Below are positions 34,308 through 42,685 of a DNA stretch of 64,000 nucleotides, in pieces (positions within the stretch are counted from its first letter, which is position 1; each line of letters begins with the position of its first letter). The notes below the pieces were generated by a model, which searched no databases, was not told where the DNA came from, and worked only from the letters and a program-made list of their open reading frames with translations. This DNA is from Chitinophagales bacterium (GTDB lineage: Bacteria > Bacteroidota > Bacteroidia > Chitinophagales > Chitinophagaceae): assembly GCA_017303455.1 (NCBI GenBank), contig JAFLBM010000019.1, positions 35,535 to 99,534 of the forward strand. Direction: 5' to 3'. The translations under genes were made by a program, and so were the position numbers.

Positions 34308-35732
34308 TTATTTATAGGTTAGTACCTGTTTGTTTTTTGGTAAACTTTCTTCAGGGGATTTAAGAACTGGTTTTAATTTGGCCGTAAAATGTCTCAGTAA
34401 CGGAGCTTCTTCGGTGATGGTTAATCCTTTTATGGCATGACGGTTATTGAATACTTCGATGATCACTTCCGCCACATAATCAATATGACTTTGGGTGTAC
34501 ACCCTTCTTGGAATAGCGAGGCGAACTAATTCCATAGGTGCCGGTACCAGTTTTTTATATTCATCATATTTACCAAACATGAGGGAACCAATCTCCACGC
34601 CACGGATACCACCTTCAATATATAATGCACCCACCAATGCCTGGCCCGGGTATTGATCTGCGGGTATATGCGAAAGGAATTCTTTGGCATCTAAGTAAAC
34701 AGCATGACCACCGGCTGGTTGCATCACCGGAACTTTCGCATCAATGAGTTTGTTGGTGAGGTATTCAATACTGCGGATACGGTATTGCAGGTAATGTTCC
34801 TCCATCACTTCGTTCAAACCAATGGCAATGGCTTCGAGGTCACGGCCAGCCAACCCACCATATGTTGGAAATCCTTCCGTGATCACTAACAGGTTACGGC
34901 ATTTTATCGCCAGCACATTATCATGCATGGCAAGGAAACCACCGATATTGGCAAACGCATCTTTCTTGGCACTCATGGTGCAGCCATCGGCATGCGAAAA
35001 AATTTCCTGTGCAATTGCTTTAACGGGTTTATCGCAGTAGCCTTCTTCTCTCAACTTTATGAAATAAGCATTCTCTGCAAAACGGCAGGCATCAATGAAC
35101 AACGGGATCTTATTTTTTTGACAAACTTTCTTCACCTCTTTGATATTCTGCATACTCACCGGTTGCCCACCACCTGAGTTATTGGTGATGGTGATAATGA
35201 CCAGCGGAATATTCACAGCTCCTTTTTGCGCAATTGTTTTTTCCAGTAATGCGATATCCATATTTCCCTTGAAAGGAGCGGGGATGGAAGGATGTTTTCC
35301 TTCTTCGCATAAGCAATCAATTCCTTCAGCACCGGAGAATTCAATATTGGCCCTGGTGGTATCAAATAAGGTATTACTGATAAAATATTTTCCTTTGCCT
35401 CCGAGGATGCTGAACAGGATCTTTTCTGCAGCTCTCCCCTGGTGCGTCGGAATCACCACGGGCATTCCGGTAATATCCTGTACTACTTTTTCAAAGCGGA
35501 AAAAACTCGGACTGCCGGCGTAGGATTCATCACCTTTCATGATACCGGCCCACTGGTCGCTGCTCATAGCACTGGTGCCGCTGTCGGTCAGCAGGTCAAT
35601 CAATACATCATCGGAATGGATCAGAAAGGGATTGTAACAGGCTTTATCAAGAATGGCTATTCGTTCTTCTTTGGTATTGAAATAAATGGGTTCTACTGAT
35701 TTTATCTTAAAGGGTTCAATGATCGTTTTCAT
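34308..35732 (-). CDS. tnaA: Tryptophanase (tryptophan indole-lyase)
   Basis: 474 residues, a PLP fold-type I lyase paralogous to the next gene. Tryptophanase-like features: TLFDTTRANIEFSGAEGIDC, IRGVEIGSLMFGK (where TPL has MERG) and a RHFTAKL C-terminus. PLP residues are in FIDACRF (Asp 214, Arg 217) and MSAKKD (Lys 257). It would split L-tryptophan into indole, pyruvate and ammonia. No TnaC-like leader peptide was recognised in the 180 bases upstream, so attenuation as in E. coli is not supported. It is transcribed with tpl. Confidence 0.88.
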   Translation of the reverse strand: MKTIIEPFKIKSVEPIYFNTKEERIAILDKACYNPFLIHSDDVLIDLLTDSGTSAMSSDQWAGIMKGDESYAGSPSFFRFEKVVQDITGMPVVIPTHQGRAAEKILFSILGGKGKYFISNTLFDTTRANIEFSGAEGIDCLCEEGKHPSIPAPFKGNMDIALLEKTIAQKGAVNIPLVIITITNNSGGGQPVSMQNIKEVKKVCQKNKIPLFIDACRFAENAYFIKLREEGYCDKPVKAIAQEIFSHADGCTMSAKKDAFANIGGFLAMHDNVLAIKCRNLLVITEGFPTYGGLAGRDLEAIAIGLNEVMEEHYLQYRIRSIEYLTNKLIDAKVPVMQPAGGHAVYLDAKEFLSHIPADQYPGQALVGALYIEGGIRGVEIGSLMFGKYDEYKKLVPAPMELVRLAIPRRVYTQSHIDYVAEVIIEVFNNRHAIKGLTITEEAPLLRHFTAKLKPVLKSPEESLPKNKQVLTYK

Positions 35733-35842
35733 GCAAAAGGTTTACAGTATCGCTACTGGTGAAAAAATATAAATAGAGGAGGGGAGAAAGCGGGGCGATC
35801 TGTGATCAGGAGGGTTTGCGTATGATATTTTTCCAGATGGAC

Positions 35843-35879
35843 ATAAAAAAGCTTGCCCAAAACTAACCCGGGCAAGCTT
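35843..35879 (-). terminator. Intrinsic terminator of the DUF1569 gene
   Basis: On the minus strand AAGCTTGCCC (35879-35870) pairs with GGGCAAGCTT (35858-35849), followed by Ts. It is 36 bases past the stop at 35915 and insulates tnaA from the hyp operon. Confidence 0.85.
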
Positions 35880-35914
35880 GTGATCATATGATTAGGATCA
35901 GTACCGGCAGGTGA

Positions 35915-36361
35915 TTATACCCCGAACTGCTGTAAGTGATGGTCAAGATGTTTCCAGGAGCCCCGGCTCCATTGTTCAGGAGTAAGCTTCCCAAAGAAGG
36001 GATGCGGGTGACCTGATAGGGTCTCTTCAGAAAACTCGTTGATCATGTTCAGCAGATTTTGCCGTTCCACTTCAAAATTCCGCTGGTCAGCTATTTTAAA
36101 AGATTTGTCTGTAGGCAGGTTTTGCCGGAATGGTTTGTCATTATACAATTGCTCTTTGAAGAAAGGTCCGAGCAGTTTTATAAAAAAGTTACCTTTTAGC
36201 TGGTGCCTCCCGATCGCAACTCCCAGGGGCATCTGGCAATGCGTCAGCATTTGGGCCACATCCATTTTCCCCCATTTCCGTTGCGTGGCGGGTTTTAAGC
36301 GATTGATACGTTCAATGATCTCTTGTTTAGCAGCAGGGTCAAACAGGCTTTTCACTTCCAT
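35915..36361 (-). CDS. DUF1569 / DinB-like protein
   Basis: 148 residues. The pattern RWGKMDVAQMLTHCQMPLG ... HPFFGKLTPEQWSRGSWKHLDHHLQQFG fits the DUF1569 (DinB-like four-helix) family, with three His (in THCQM, KHLDHHL) placed like a metal site. The function is unknown. It lies 52 bases after hypE and ends at a strong terminator, so it may be the last gene of the hyp unit, though no hydrogenase role is known. Confidence 0.75.
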   Translation of the reverse strand: MEVKSLFDPAAKQEIIERINRLKPATQRKWGKMDVAQMLTHCQMPLGVAIGRHQLKGNFFIKLLGPFFKEQLYNDKPFRQNLPTDKSFKIADQRNFEVERQNLLNMINEFSEETLSGHPHPFFGKLTPEQWSRGSWKHLDHHLQQFGV

Positions 36362-36413
36362 AGTTCTTCAGTTGAAGCCTGCAATATCGTAAATTTTAGG
36401 GATTGAAACCGGC

Positions 36414-37451
36414 TCAGCAGATCCTGGGCAGTTGTTCACCGGTAAGATAGTTGACCACTCTTCTGCCACCCACCCGGCTCTTCATTAACACTTTGCCGGG
36501 ATGTTCTGTAGTAGCTTCACCAATGATCGCCGCATTCGCCCCGTTCTCATCAGCCCGGAGTGCAGCAACAAAAGCGTTTGCTATAGTTGGTTTCACCACG
36601 GCAATAAACAAACCTTCATTGGCTACATACAAAGGATCAAGACCCAGCATTTCGCAGGCACCATCCACCTGTTCATCCACCGGGATGTTTTTTTGATCCA
36701 GTTCAAAGCCTAATGAAGTCAGTTCGGCCACTTCATTCAATACAGAAGCTACGCCACCTCTTGTCGGATCGCGGAGGAATTTGATATCATTTCCAAAGAG
36801 ATCCAGCAATTTTTCAACGGTATGGTTCAGGTTCACGGTATCACTTTCAATGGTAGTTTCAAATTCGAGTCCCTTTCTCACACTCATGATGGCAATACCA
36901 TGGGTAGCCACATTCCCGCTGATGATTACCTGGTCACCGGGTTCAATATTGTTGTGGTGAATATTGGCTTTGGGGTGTATTAAACCGATACCGGAGGTAT
37001 TGATGAATATCTTATCACCCTTGCCTCTTTCCACCACTTTCGTGTCACCGGTAACGATCTTAATATTCGCTTTTTGTGTGGCTTCTTTGATGCTGACCAG
37101 TATCTCCCCAAATTCTTTCATGGTCAATCCTTCTTCAATGATAAATGCAAGGGATAAATATTTAGGAACAGCACCACACATGGCAAGATCATTCACCGTG
37201 CCATTGATAGCCAGTTCACCGATATTGCCACCGGGGAAAAAAGCAGGGGTGATGACATAACTGTCGCTGCTGAAAGCAACGGGTCCGTTCAGAGTGAAAC
37301 TGGCACCGTCATGCTGCTGGTCCAGCAATTCATTTTTCAGGACATCAAAAACGCCGCTTTGTAAAAGTTGATGAGTAAGCAATCCACCGCTTCCATGACC
37401 CAGGGTGATCACATCAAAATCAAATTTCGGTAGGGGACATTGTAACTGCAT
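36414..37451 (-). CDS. hypE: HypE, carbamoyl dehydratase for the NiFe active site
   Basis: 345 residues. The N-terminus has GHGSGGLLTHQLL and the C-terminus is PRIC, whose last residue (Cys 345) receives the carbamoyl group from HypF and is dehydrated to thiocyanate. The ATP-binding AIR-synthase-like motifs are clear (SDSYVITPAFFPGGNIGELAINGTVNDLAMCGA in two parts; FLRDPTRGG). It makes the CN ligand with HypF and passes it to HypC-HypD. It is 2 bases after hypD, in the hypA-B-F-C-D-E operon. Confidence 0.97.
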   Translation of the reverse strand: MQLQCPLPKFDFDVITLGHGSGGLLTHQLLQSGVFDVLKNELLDQQHDGASFTLNGPVAFSSDSYVITPAFFPGGNIGELAINGTVNDLAMCGAVPKYLSLAFIIEEGLTMKEFGEILVSIKEATQKANIKIVTGDTKVVERGKGDKIFINTSGIGLIHPKANIHHNNIEPGDQVIISGNVATHGIAIMSVRKGLEFETTIESDTVNLNHTVEKLLDLFGNDIKFLRDPTRGGVASVLNEVAELTSLGFELDQKNIPVDEQVDGACEMLGLDPLYVANEGLFIAVVKPTIANAFVAALRADENGANAAIIGEATTEHPGKVLMKSRVGGRRVVNYLTGEQLPRIC

Positions 37452-37453
37452 AA

Positions 37454-38563
37454 TTATAATACAGCCTCCTCGGGTTGTTTAAGTGATGCATAATGGTAGT
37501 ACGCTGCACAGGCACCCTCACTGCTGACCATGGGTGCTCCTAATGGATGTTCGGGTTTACAGGCCGTACCGAAATTCGGGCACTGGAAGGGTTTCTTTAA
37601 TCCTTTCATGATCGAACCGCTGATACATTCTTTATTTTCTTCCGCCACCGGCAGATCCAGCGCAAACTTTACTCTTGCATTGTAGTGTTTATACTGCTCA
37701 TTCACCTCGTAACCACTTTGCGGAATGGTACCAATGCCTCTCCAAACCCGGTCACTGGTTGCGAATACTTCTTCCATGGTTTCTTTGGCCAAACGATTCC
37801 CTTCCCGTTGCACATACCTTGTGTATTGGTTCTCTACTTTATAGTCGCCATTCTCTAATTGCTGTATCGCCATCAGGATTCCCTGTAAGAGATCAACAGG
37901 TTCAAAGCCGGTAATAACGATCGGTGTTTTATATTTTTCGGCAATCGGGTAATATTCTTCCATACCCATAATCGTGCAAACATGACCAGCTGCTAAGAAG
38001 GCATCGATCTGGTTTTCTTCATCACTCAACAGGGCTTCCATCGCCGGGGGCACAAGCACATGCGAAGCAAGGATACTGTAATTGGTAATACCGCTTTTAA
38101 AAGCCTGCACAATACTCAGCGCATTGGCAGGGGCGGTGGTCTCGAACCCAACGGCAAAGAATACGACCTCTTTGCCAGGATTTTGTTGGGCTAATTGCAC
38201 GGCTTCCAACGGCGAATAGAGGATGCGGACATCAGCTCCTTCCGCTTTTGCTTCTAATAAACTTTTACCAGAACCGGGCACCCGCAGCATATCACCAAAG
38301 GAACAAATGATAACGTTGGGCTGCATAGCTAAATAAACTGCTTCATCGATGATACTCACCGGTGTCACACAAACAGGGCAACCGGGACCATGTACCATGG
38401 TGATGGTATCAGGCAGCATATCAAGGATACCATTTTTGACCAGGCTATGTGTTTGCCCGCCGCAGATCTCCATCAGCTTCCAGGGTTTGGTAGTGATGTG
38501 ATGGATCTGGTCAACATACTGTTTCACCAGTTCGGGGTCCCTGTATTCAGTAAGAAATTTCAT
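37454..38563 (-). CDS. hypD: HypD, Fe(CN)2CO assembly scaffold
   Basis: 369 residues with all family signatures: EICGGQTH (Cys 34), GPGCPVCVTP (Cys 62, Cys 65), FAVGFETTAPANA, and the [4Fe-4S] cysteines near the C-terminus (CISGSI, FQCPNFGTACKP, EGACAAY). With HypC it carries the Fe(CN)2CO unit to the large subunit precursor. Its start overlaps the hypC stop by 4 bases, consistent with HypC-HypD complex formation. Confidence 0.97.
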   Translation of the reverse strand: MKFLTEYRDPELVKQYVDQIHHITTKPWKLMEICGGQTHSLVKNGILDMLPDTITMVHGPGCPVCVTPVSIIDEAVYLAMQPNVIICSFGDMLRVPGSGKSLLEAKAEGADVRILYSPLEAVQLAQQNPGKEVVFFAVGFETTAPANALSIVQAFKSGITNYSILASHVLVPPAMEALLSDEENQIDAFLAAGHVCTIMGMEEYYPIAEKYKTPIVITGFEPVDLLQGILMAIQQLENGDYKVENQYTRYVQREGNRLAKETMEEVFATSDRVWRGIGTIPQSGYEVNEQYKHYNARVKFALDLPVAEENKECISGSIMKGLKKPFQCPNFGTACKPEHPLGAPMVSSEGACAAYYHYASLKQPEEAVL

Positions 38564-38823
38564 ACGTTGTTTTCGTTTTGGGTTATTTCATCCACTTCAC
38601 CCATTTGTTTGAGGTATTCAAAAGTTTGCCGGGCTTCTTCTTCATCAACAACGCCAATTGCCACTCCCACATGCACCAGCACATAATCCCCGACCCTCGC
38701 TTCAGGAACCATCGACAGGTTGATCTCTTTGCTGATACCACCGAAGGATACTTTTCCCTGCCGGAATGTTTCATCCAGTTGAGCAGTTATTGATAATAAT
38801 TTCCCGGGAATAGCAAGACACAT
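38560..38823 (-). CDS. hypC: HypC, hydrogenase maturation chaperone
   Basis: 87 residues beginning MCLAIPGKL, the defining N-terminus with the essential Cys 2, then a small OB-like barrel (GDYVLVHVGVAIGVVDEEEA). It binds iron with HypD and docks on the large subunit. It lies between hypF (10 bases) and hypD (overlap). Confidence 0.96.
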   Translation of the reverse strand: MCLAIPGKLLSITAQLDETFRQGKVSFGGISKEINLSMVPEARVGDYVLVHVGVAIGVVDEEEARQTFEYLKQMGEVDEITQNENNV

Positions 38824-38833
38824 AATTTTCAGT

Positions 38834-41152
38834 TTAGACGTGATTGATCATTTGCAGTTGCTGGCTGTAATTCGTTGTTGTTTGTTCATATAATTGAGCA
38901 TAAGCGATCTGGCCAAAACCGATACATTCATCATTGGGACTTAGCTGCCGGTGGAAGAATAATTCAAAATCTGCTCCCAGCAACTCAATAATCAGATCAG
39001 TGAGAAACGCATTCTGGAATACACCACCGCTAAAAGCAATTTTATGCAGACCCGAACGGATCGCTACATTTTTGATCAGCATGGCTAAGGAGACAAAAAC
39101 CTTTCGGGCCATTATTTCCGCATCAGCAGCATTGGCCTTATCCATCATCAGTTCTTCGATCAGCACGGACCAGTCGAGCCGGTTCTTGTTGATAGCAATG
39201 GGATAATAATCAAAAGATTTCTCCTGGCAACTTCTGGCAACAGCTTCCAGCTTCATTGCTGCTTCGCCTTCATAGGAATTAAAGGATTGAATATTCAGGA
39301 TAGAAGAGATTCCATCCAGGAAACGACCCACACTGGAGGTTAACAGGTTTTGTTGCTGCAATAACAGTTTCAGGTAAAACTCTCTTTCGGCAATGGAGAA
39401 CTGACCTTTGATCATCATCAGGTGATCAATATTATTGCGCAGTAAAGCCACGGCACTCACTCTTGGTTCTTTACTCATCTTGTCGCCCAGCAATTGCGGG
39501 AAATAATCAAAGTGCATGTAGCGGTCAATATCGCCATCTTCCAGTGTAAAGAATTCACCACCCCATATTTGTTCATCATCGCCGTAGCCGGTTCCATCCC
39601 AGATCACCCCCAGCACTTTTTCAGTTTTATTGAGCAGGTTATTTTCTGCTAAGACGGCACAGAAATGAGCTTTGTGGTGCTGTATCTCCATCACCGGTAT
39701 ATTCCATTCCTGAGCTAATTCTTTTCCTGTTTGTGATACAAAATAATTGGGGTGACTGTCAATCAGCAGTTGCTGTGGTTGGGTTTTTAATAAGCCCAGC
39801 AAATGAAGCAACGTATTCTTATACCCGGATTGCGATTCATAATTGGCCTGGTCGCCCAAAAACTGGCTCACATATAAATTATGCTGGTCAAGAATGGCAA
39901 AGGCACTTTTCATTTCTGCACCCATGGCCAGTATACAATGATCTGTTTGAAAGGGAGAAGGAAAATAGTTAGGAGCCATCCCTCTTGACCTCCTTAATAA
40001 GATTTGTTGTTGCTGTTCATCAGAGAACTGCAGCACACTGTCATCCTGCGGAGCCACGATCTCCCTTTCAAAACACACAATAAAATCAGCCTGGTCACAA
40101 AGCCAGAGCAGTGCTTCTTCGTCCGTATAGATGATCGGGGAGCCGCTCAGGTTTCCACTCGTTGCGATCAGGGGCTTACCCCATTGTGCAGCGACCAGGG
40201 CTAATAAACCGGTATAAGGTAACATAACACCCAGTTTGTCCAAACCCGGCGCAATATCATGGGTACATAAACCACTTTGCTGCTCTTCTTTTAGTTTACA
40301 CAATACAATGGGAGCTGTTTTTCCAGACAGGGCTTCTTTTTCTTTATCAGTTAAATTAATATCCCCTTCCATCATTTCGATAGAAGGATACATCACAGCA
40401 AATGGTTTTGCCGGGCGGTGCTTGCGGTCACGCAGGGTTTGTATGGCCAGTTTTTTGCTGGCATCGGTTAGCAGTAAGTAACCGCCAATACCTTTCACGG
40501 CAATGATATGCCCGTCTTCCAATGCCTTGTTCACCATGATCAGTATGCACTCACTGTCACTGCATATTTCTTCTCCCTGGTTATTGTATAAATGCATCGG
40601 GATACTGCAATCCGGGCAGGAATTTGTCTGGCTGTAATGCCGCTGATCATGTATATCATTATATTCAGCAGCACAATGAGAACACATCGTTAGTTCCGCC
40701 ATCGTGGTATGTTCCCGGTCATAAGGAAGGGCCGTTGTGATAGAATACCGCGGACCGCATTCCAAACAGGTAGTGAAGGGATATTGATACCGCTGGTTTG
40801 CACTATCAGTTATTTCAGCTAAACAATGGGAGCAAATGGCAATATCCGGTGTCAGTAAAAGATCGGGTTTGGCGGAAGCATCACTTTCCCGGATACTGAA
40901 ATCAGCGAAGATCTCATCGGCCAGTTTCGTCATTGCATGGCTGCGGATAATCGCATTGCCCGGAGGGATACTGGTTAGTTTTTCATAAAATAGTGAAGCT
41001 TCTTTTTCTGTGGCCGTAAATCTTATATGAACCCCATCGTTGCCATTGCTCACCCATCCTTTGAGCTGCATCGATTCAGCCAGCCGGCATACAAAGGGCC
41101 GGAAACCGACTCCCTGTACCAATCCCCCGATATGGATATGATAAGTGTTCAT
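38834..41152 (-). CDS. hypF: HypF, carbamoyltransferase
   Basis: 772 residues. Domains: acylphosphatase-like (GGLVQGVGFRPFVCRLA), two zinc fingers (CSHCLAEI ... CLECGPRYS; CSHCAAEY ... CPDC), YrdC-like (VKGIGGYLLLTDAS ... LRDRKHRPAKPFAVMY) and a Kae1-like carbamoyltransferase (EIQHHKAHFCAVLAEN; GVIWDGTGYGDD; FSGGVFQNAFL). It makes the carbamoyl adenylate used for the CN ligands. It is 10 bases before hypC and 30 after hypB. Full length, no missing motif. Confidence 0.97.
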   Translation of the reverse strand: MNTYHIHIGGLVQGVGFRPFVCRLAESMQLKGWVSNGNDGVHIRFTATEKEASLFYEKLTSIPPGNAIIRSHAMTKLADEIFADFSIRESDASAKPDLLLTPDIAICSHCLAEITDSANQRYQYPFTTCLECGPRYSITTALPYDREHTTMAELTMCSHCAAEYNDIHDQRHYSQTNSCPDCSIPMHLYNNQGEEICSDSECILIMVNKALEDGHIIAVKGIGGYLLLTDASKKLAIQTLRDRKHRPAKPFAVMYPSIEMMEGDINLTDKEKEALSGKTAPIVLCKLKEEQQSGLCTHDIAPGLDKLGVMLPYTGLLALVAAQWGKPLIATSGNLSGSPIIYTDEEALLWLCDQADFIVCFEREIVAPQDDSVLQFSDEQQQQILLRRSRGMAPNYFPSPFQTDHCILAMGAEMKSAFAILDQHNLYVSQFLGDQANYESQSGYKNTLLHLLGLLKTQPQQLLIDSHPNYFVSQTGKELAQEWNIPVMEIQHHKAHFCAVLAENNLLNKTEKVLGVIWDGTGYGDDEQIWGGEFFTLEDGDIDRYMHFDYFPQLLGDKMSKEPRVSAVALLRNNIDHLMMIKGQFSIAEREFYLKLLLQQQNLLTSSVGRFLDGISSILNIQSFNSYEGEAAMKLEAVARSCQEKSFDYYPIAINKNRLDWSVLIEELMMDKANAADAEIMARKVFVSLAMLIKNVAIRSGLHKIAFSGGVFQNAFLTDLIIELLGADFELFFHRQLSPNDECIGFGQIAYAQLYEQTTTNYSQQLQMINHV

Positions 41153-41182
41153 AATAATTTATACAGCAACTACCAGTCAATC

Positions 41183-41941
41183 TTATACAGTTTCAGTGAC
41201 AGGAACTTTTGCTTTCAGCCATTGGTACCAGCCGGGTAAACCTTCGCCGCTCGTACAACTCAGTTCAATAAATTCCAGTGCCGGATTCACCTGCCTGGCA
41301 TATTCTTTTACTTTATCCAGGCTAAAAGGAACATAGGGCAGCAGGTCAACTTTATTAATAATACAGAGGGTGGAGGTATGGAACATATCCGGGTACTTGA
41401 TCGGTTTATCGTCTCCTTCTGTTACACTGATGATCACCACTCTTTCCTTTTCTCCAAGATCAAACATAGCCGGGCAAACCAGGTTGCCGACATTCTCAAT
41501 GAATAGTACCGCATTTTCCACCGGCTTCATTCCCTGCAGGGCATGTAAGATCATATGTGCATCCAAATGACATCCTTTGCCGGTATTAATCTGTGCCACT
41601 TTGGTACCGGTAGCATGAATACGGTCGGCATCCCTTGTTGTTTGCTGATCACCTTCGATCACATAAAAGGGAAATTCGCCTTTCATATCCGTCAGTGTTC
41701 TTTCGAGCAACGAAGTTTTTCCCGAACCCGGAGAGCTGACCAAATTGAGGGCTAAAATATTTTTCGCATCAAAATAACCCCGGTTGCGCTGCGCCAGCAG
41801 GTTATTCTCATGCAGTATATCTTTTTCTACTGCAACAATGGTTTTGCCATGTGAATGGGAGTGATCATGAGGGTGGTTGTGTTCACCAATATGTTGAATG
41901 GAACTTGAAGCATTGGAATCGCATCCGCAGGTTGCACACAT
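41183..41941 (-). CDS. hypB: HypB, nickel-inserting GTPase
   Basis: 252 residues. It starts MCATCGCDS (high-affinity nickel site CxxCxC type), then a His-rich stretch (HIGEHNHPHDHSHSHG) able to store nickel, then the SIMIBI GTPase: P-loop SSPGSGKTS (Gly 74, Lys 75, Thr 76) and NKVDLLPY. It hands nickel to the large subunit with HypA. It lies between hypA and hypF in the operon. Confidence 0.97.
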   Translation of the reverse strand: MCATCGCDSNASSSIQHIGEHNHPHDHSHSHGKTIVAVEKDILHENNLLAQRNRGYFDAKNILALNLVSSPGSGKTSLLERTLTDMKGEFPFYVIEGDQQTTRDADRIHATGTKVAQINTGKGCHLDAHMILHALQGMKPVENAVLFIENVGNLVCPAMFDLGEKERVVIISVTEGDDKPIKYPDMFHTSTLCIINKVDLLPYVPFSLDKVKEYARQVNPALEFIELSCTSGEGLPGWYQWLKAKVPVTETV

Positions 41942-41967
41942 AAAATGAGTTTAAGAGGGTTATCGTT

Positions 41968-42309
41968 TCAGTTAATGACCAGTGATTTTACTCTCAGTTC
42001 TTTTCCTTTTAGGATGCTGATAAAATGGTGGCTGCAAACCGGGCAGGGCTTATATAATTGATGCATTGGGAAAACCGCTTCACAATCCATACAAAGTCCT
42101 TCGCCGGGTATATGGGTAACGATCCGGGCAGCTCCTTCCAGTTTGGTTGCTTTTACCGCCTGTTGCCAGGCAAAATCAAAAGCCGGCATATCAATACCAC
42201 TCAACTCACCAATTTCTAATTCTATTTCATCTATCTGCACAGCATTATTCTTTGCCGATTCTTTTTCAGCAATATCCAGGATGCTCATTACGATCGATAA
42301 CTCATGCAT
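41968..42309 (-). CDS. hypA: HypA, nickel metallochaperone
   Basis: 113 residues beginning MHELSIVMSIL (His 2 binds nickel), with a zinc ribbon CMDCEAVF ... CPVC. It cooperates with HypB in nickel insertion. It starts 3 bases after the stop of the tiny HupE-like gene. Confidence 0.96.
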   Translation of the reverse strand: MHELSIVMSILDIAEKESAKNNAVQIDEIELEIGELSGIDMPAFDFAWQQAVKATKLEGAARIVTHIPGEGLCMDCEAVFPMHQLYKPCPVCSHHFISILKGKELRVKSLVIN

Positions 42310-42312
42310 AGA

Positions 42313-42516
42313 TCATTTGTTGCTTGTCGCTTTCCTGAAGCGGTTCACGAGCAACAGCACTACAGCAACTCCGGCCATTAATGCAACCAGGTGTTCCGGC
42401 TCCACGAAATAGTGAGTGATGGTATATCCTCCGTGTGTATGATCACCATGACCTTCATGGGCAAATGCGGCAGGCATTGCTGCGAATGTGAGAATAAAAG
42501 ACATGAACCTCTTCAT
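42313..42516 (-). CDS. Tiny His-rich membrane protein, HupE/UreJ-like remnant or mini-permease
   Basis: 67 residues: a signal peptide (FMSFILTFAAMPAAFA), a His cluster (HEGHGDHTHGG), then one membrane helix (HLVALMAGVAVVLLLVNRF) ending basic. The order and HYFVEPEHLVALMAGVA resemble the N-terminal HP..G.DH.LAM.AVG signature of HupE/UreJ nickel permeases, cut down to one helix. It is the first gene of the hyp operon. It may bind nickel or copper in the periplasm. Whether it is a functional minimal protein or a fragment cannot be told. Confidence 0.65.
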   Translation of the reverse strand: MKRFMSFILTFAAMPAAFAHEGHGDHTHGGYTITHYFVEPEHLVALMAGVAVVLLLVNRFRKATSNK

Positions 42517-42590
42517 ATGGCAACTATTTATTGATGATTAATATTAGAATCATTCCCGCTATTAGCTACTGACTTTTATCACTACTGAAA

Positions 42591-42604
42591 TTGACAGTTG
42601 TCAT
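42591..42604. promoter_or_regulatory. Candidate CRP/FNR-type site between hyp and hydrogenase operons
   Basis: TTGAC-AGTT-GTCAT is nearly the two-fold-symmetric TTGAC-N4-GTCAA of CRP/FNR-family sites. It lies in the divergent promoter region, 82 bases before the small-subunit ATG and 75 from the HupE-like start, so it could act on both. Confidence 0.35.
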
Positions 42605-42685
42605 CGCATTGTCACAGTACTATCAATAAACTTGCTAAACCCCTTTTTCCCTCACGGCATTTTGTTGCCATAAAATTGCTGCTAT

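Noticed and set aside
35733..35842. Possible tnaC-like leader before tnaA
   Set aside because: No short frame with the needed Trp and Pro residues was found.
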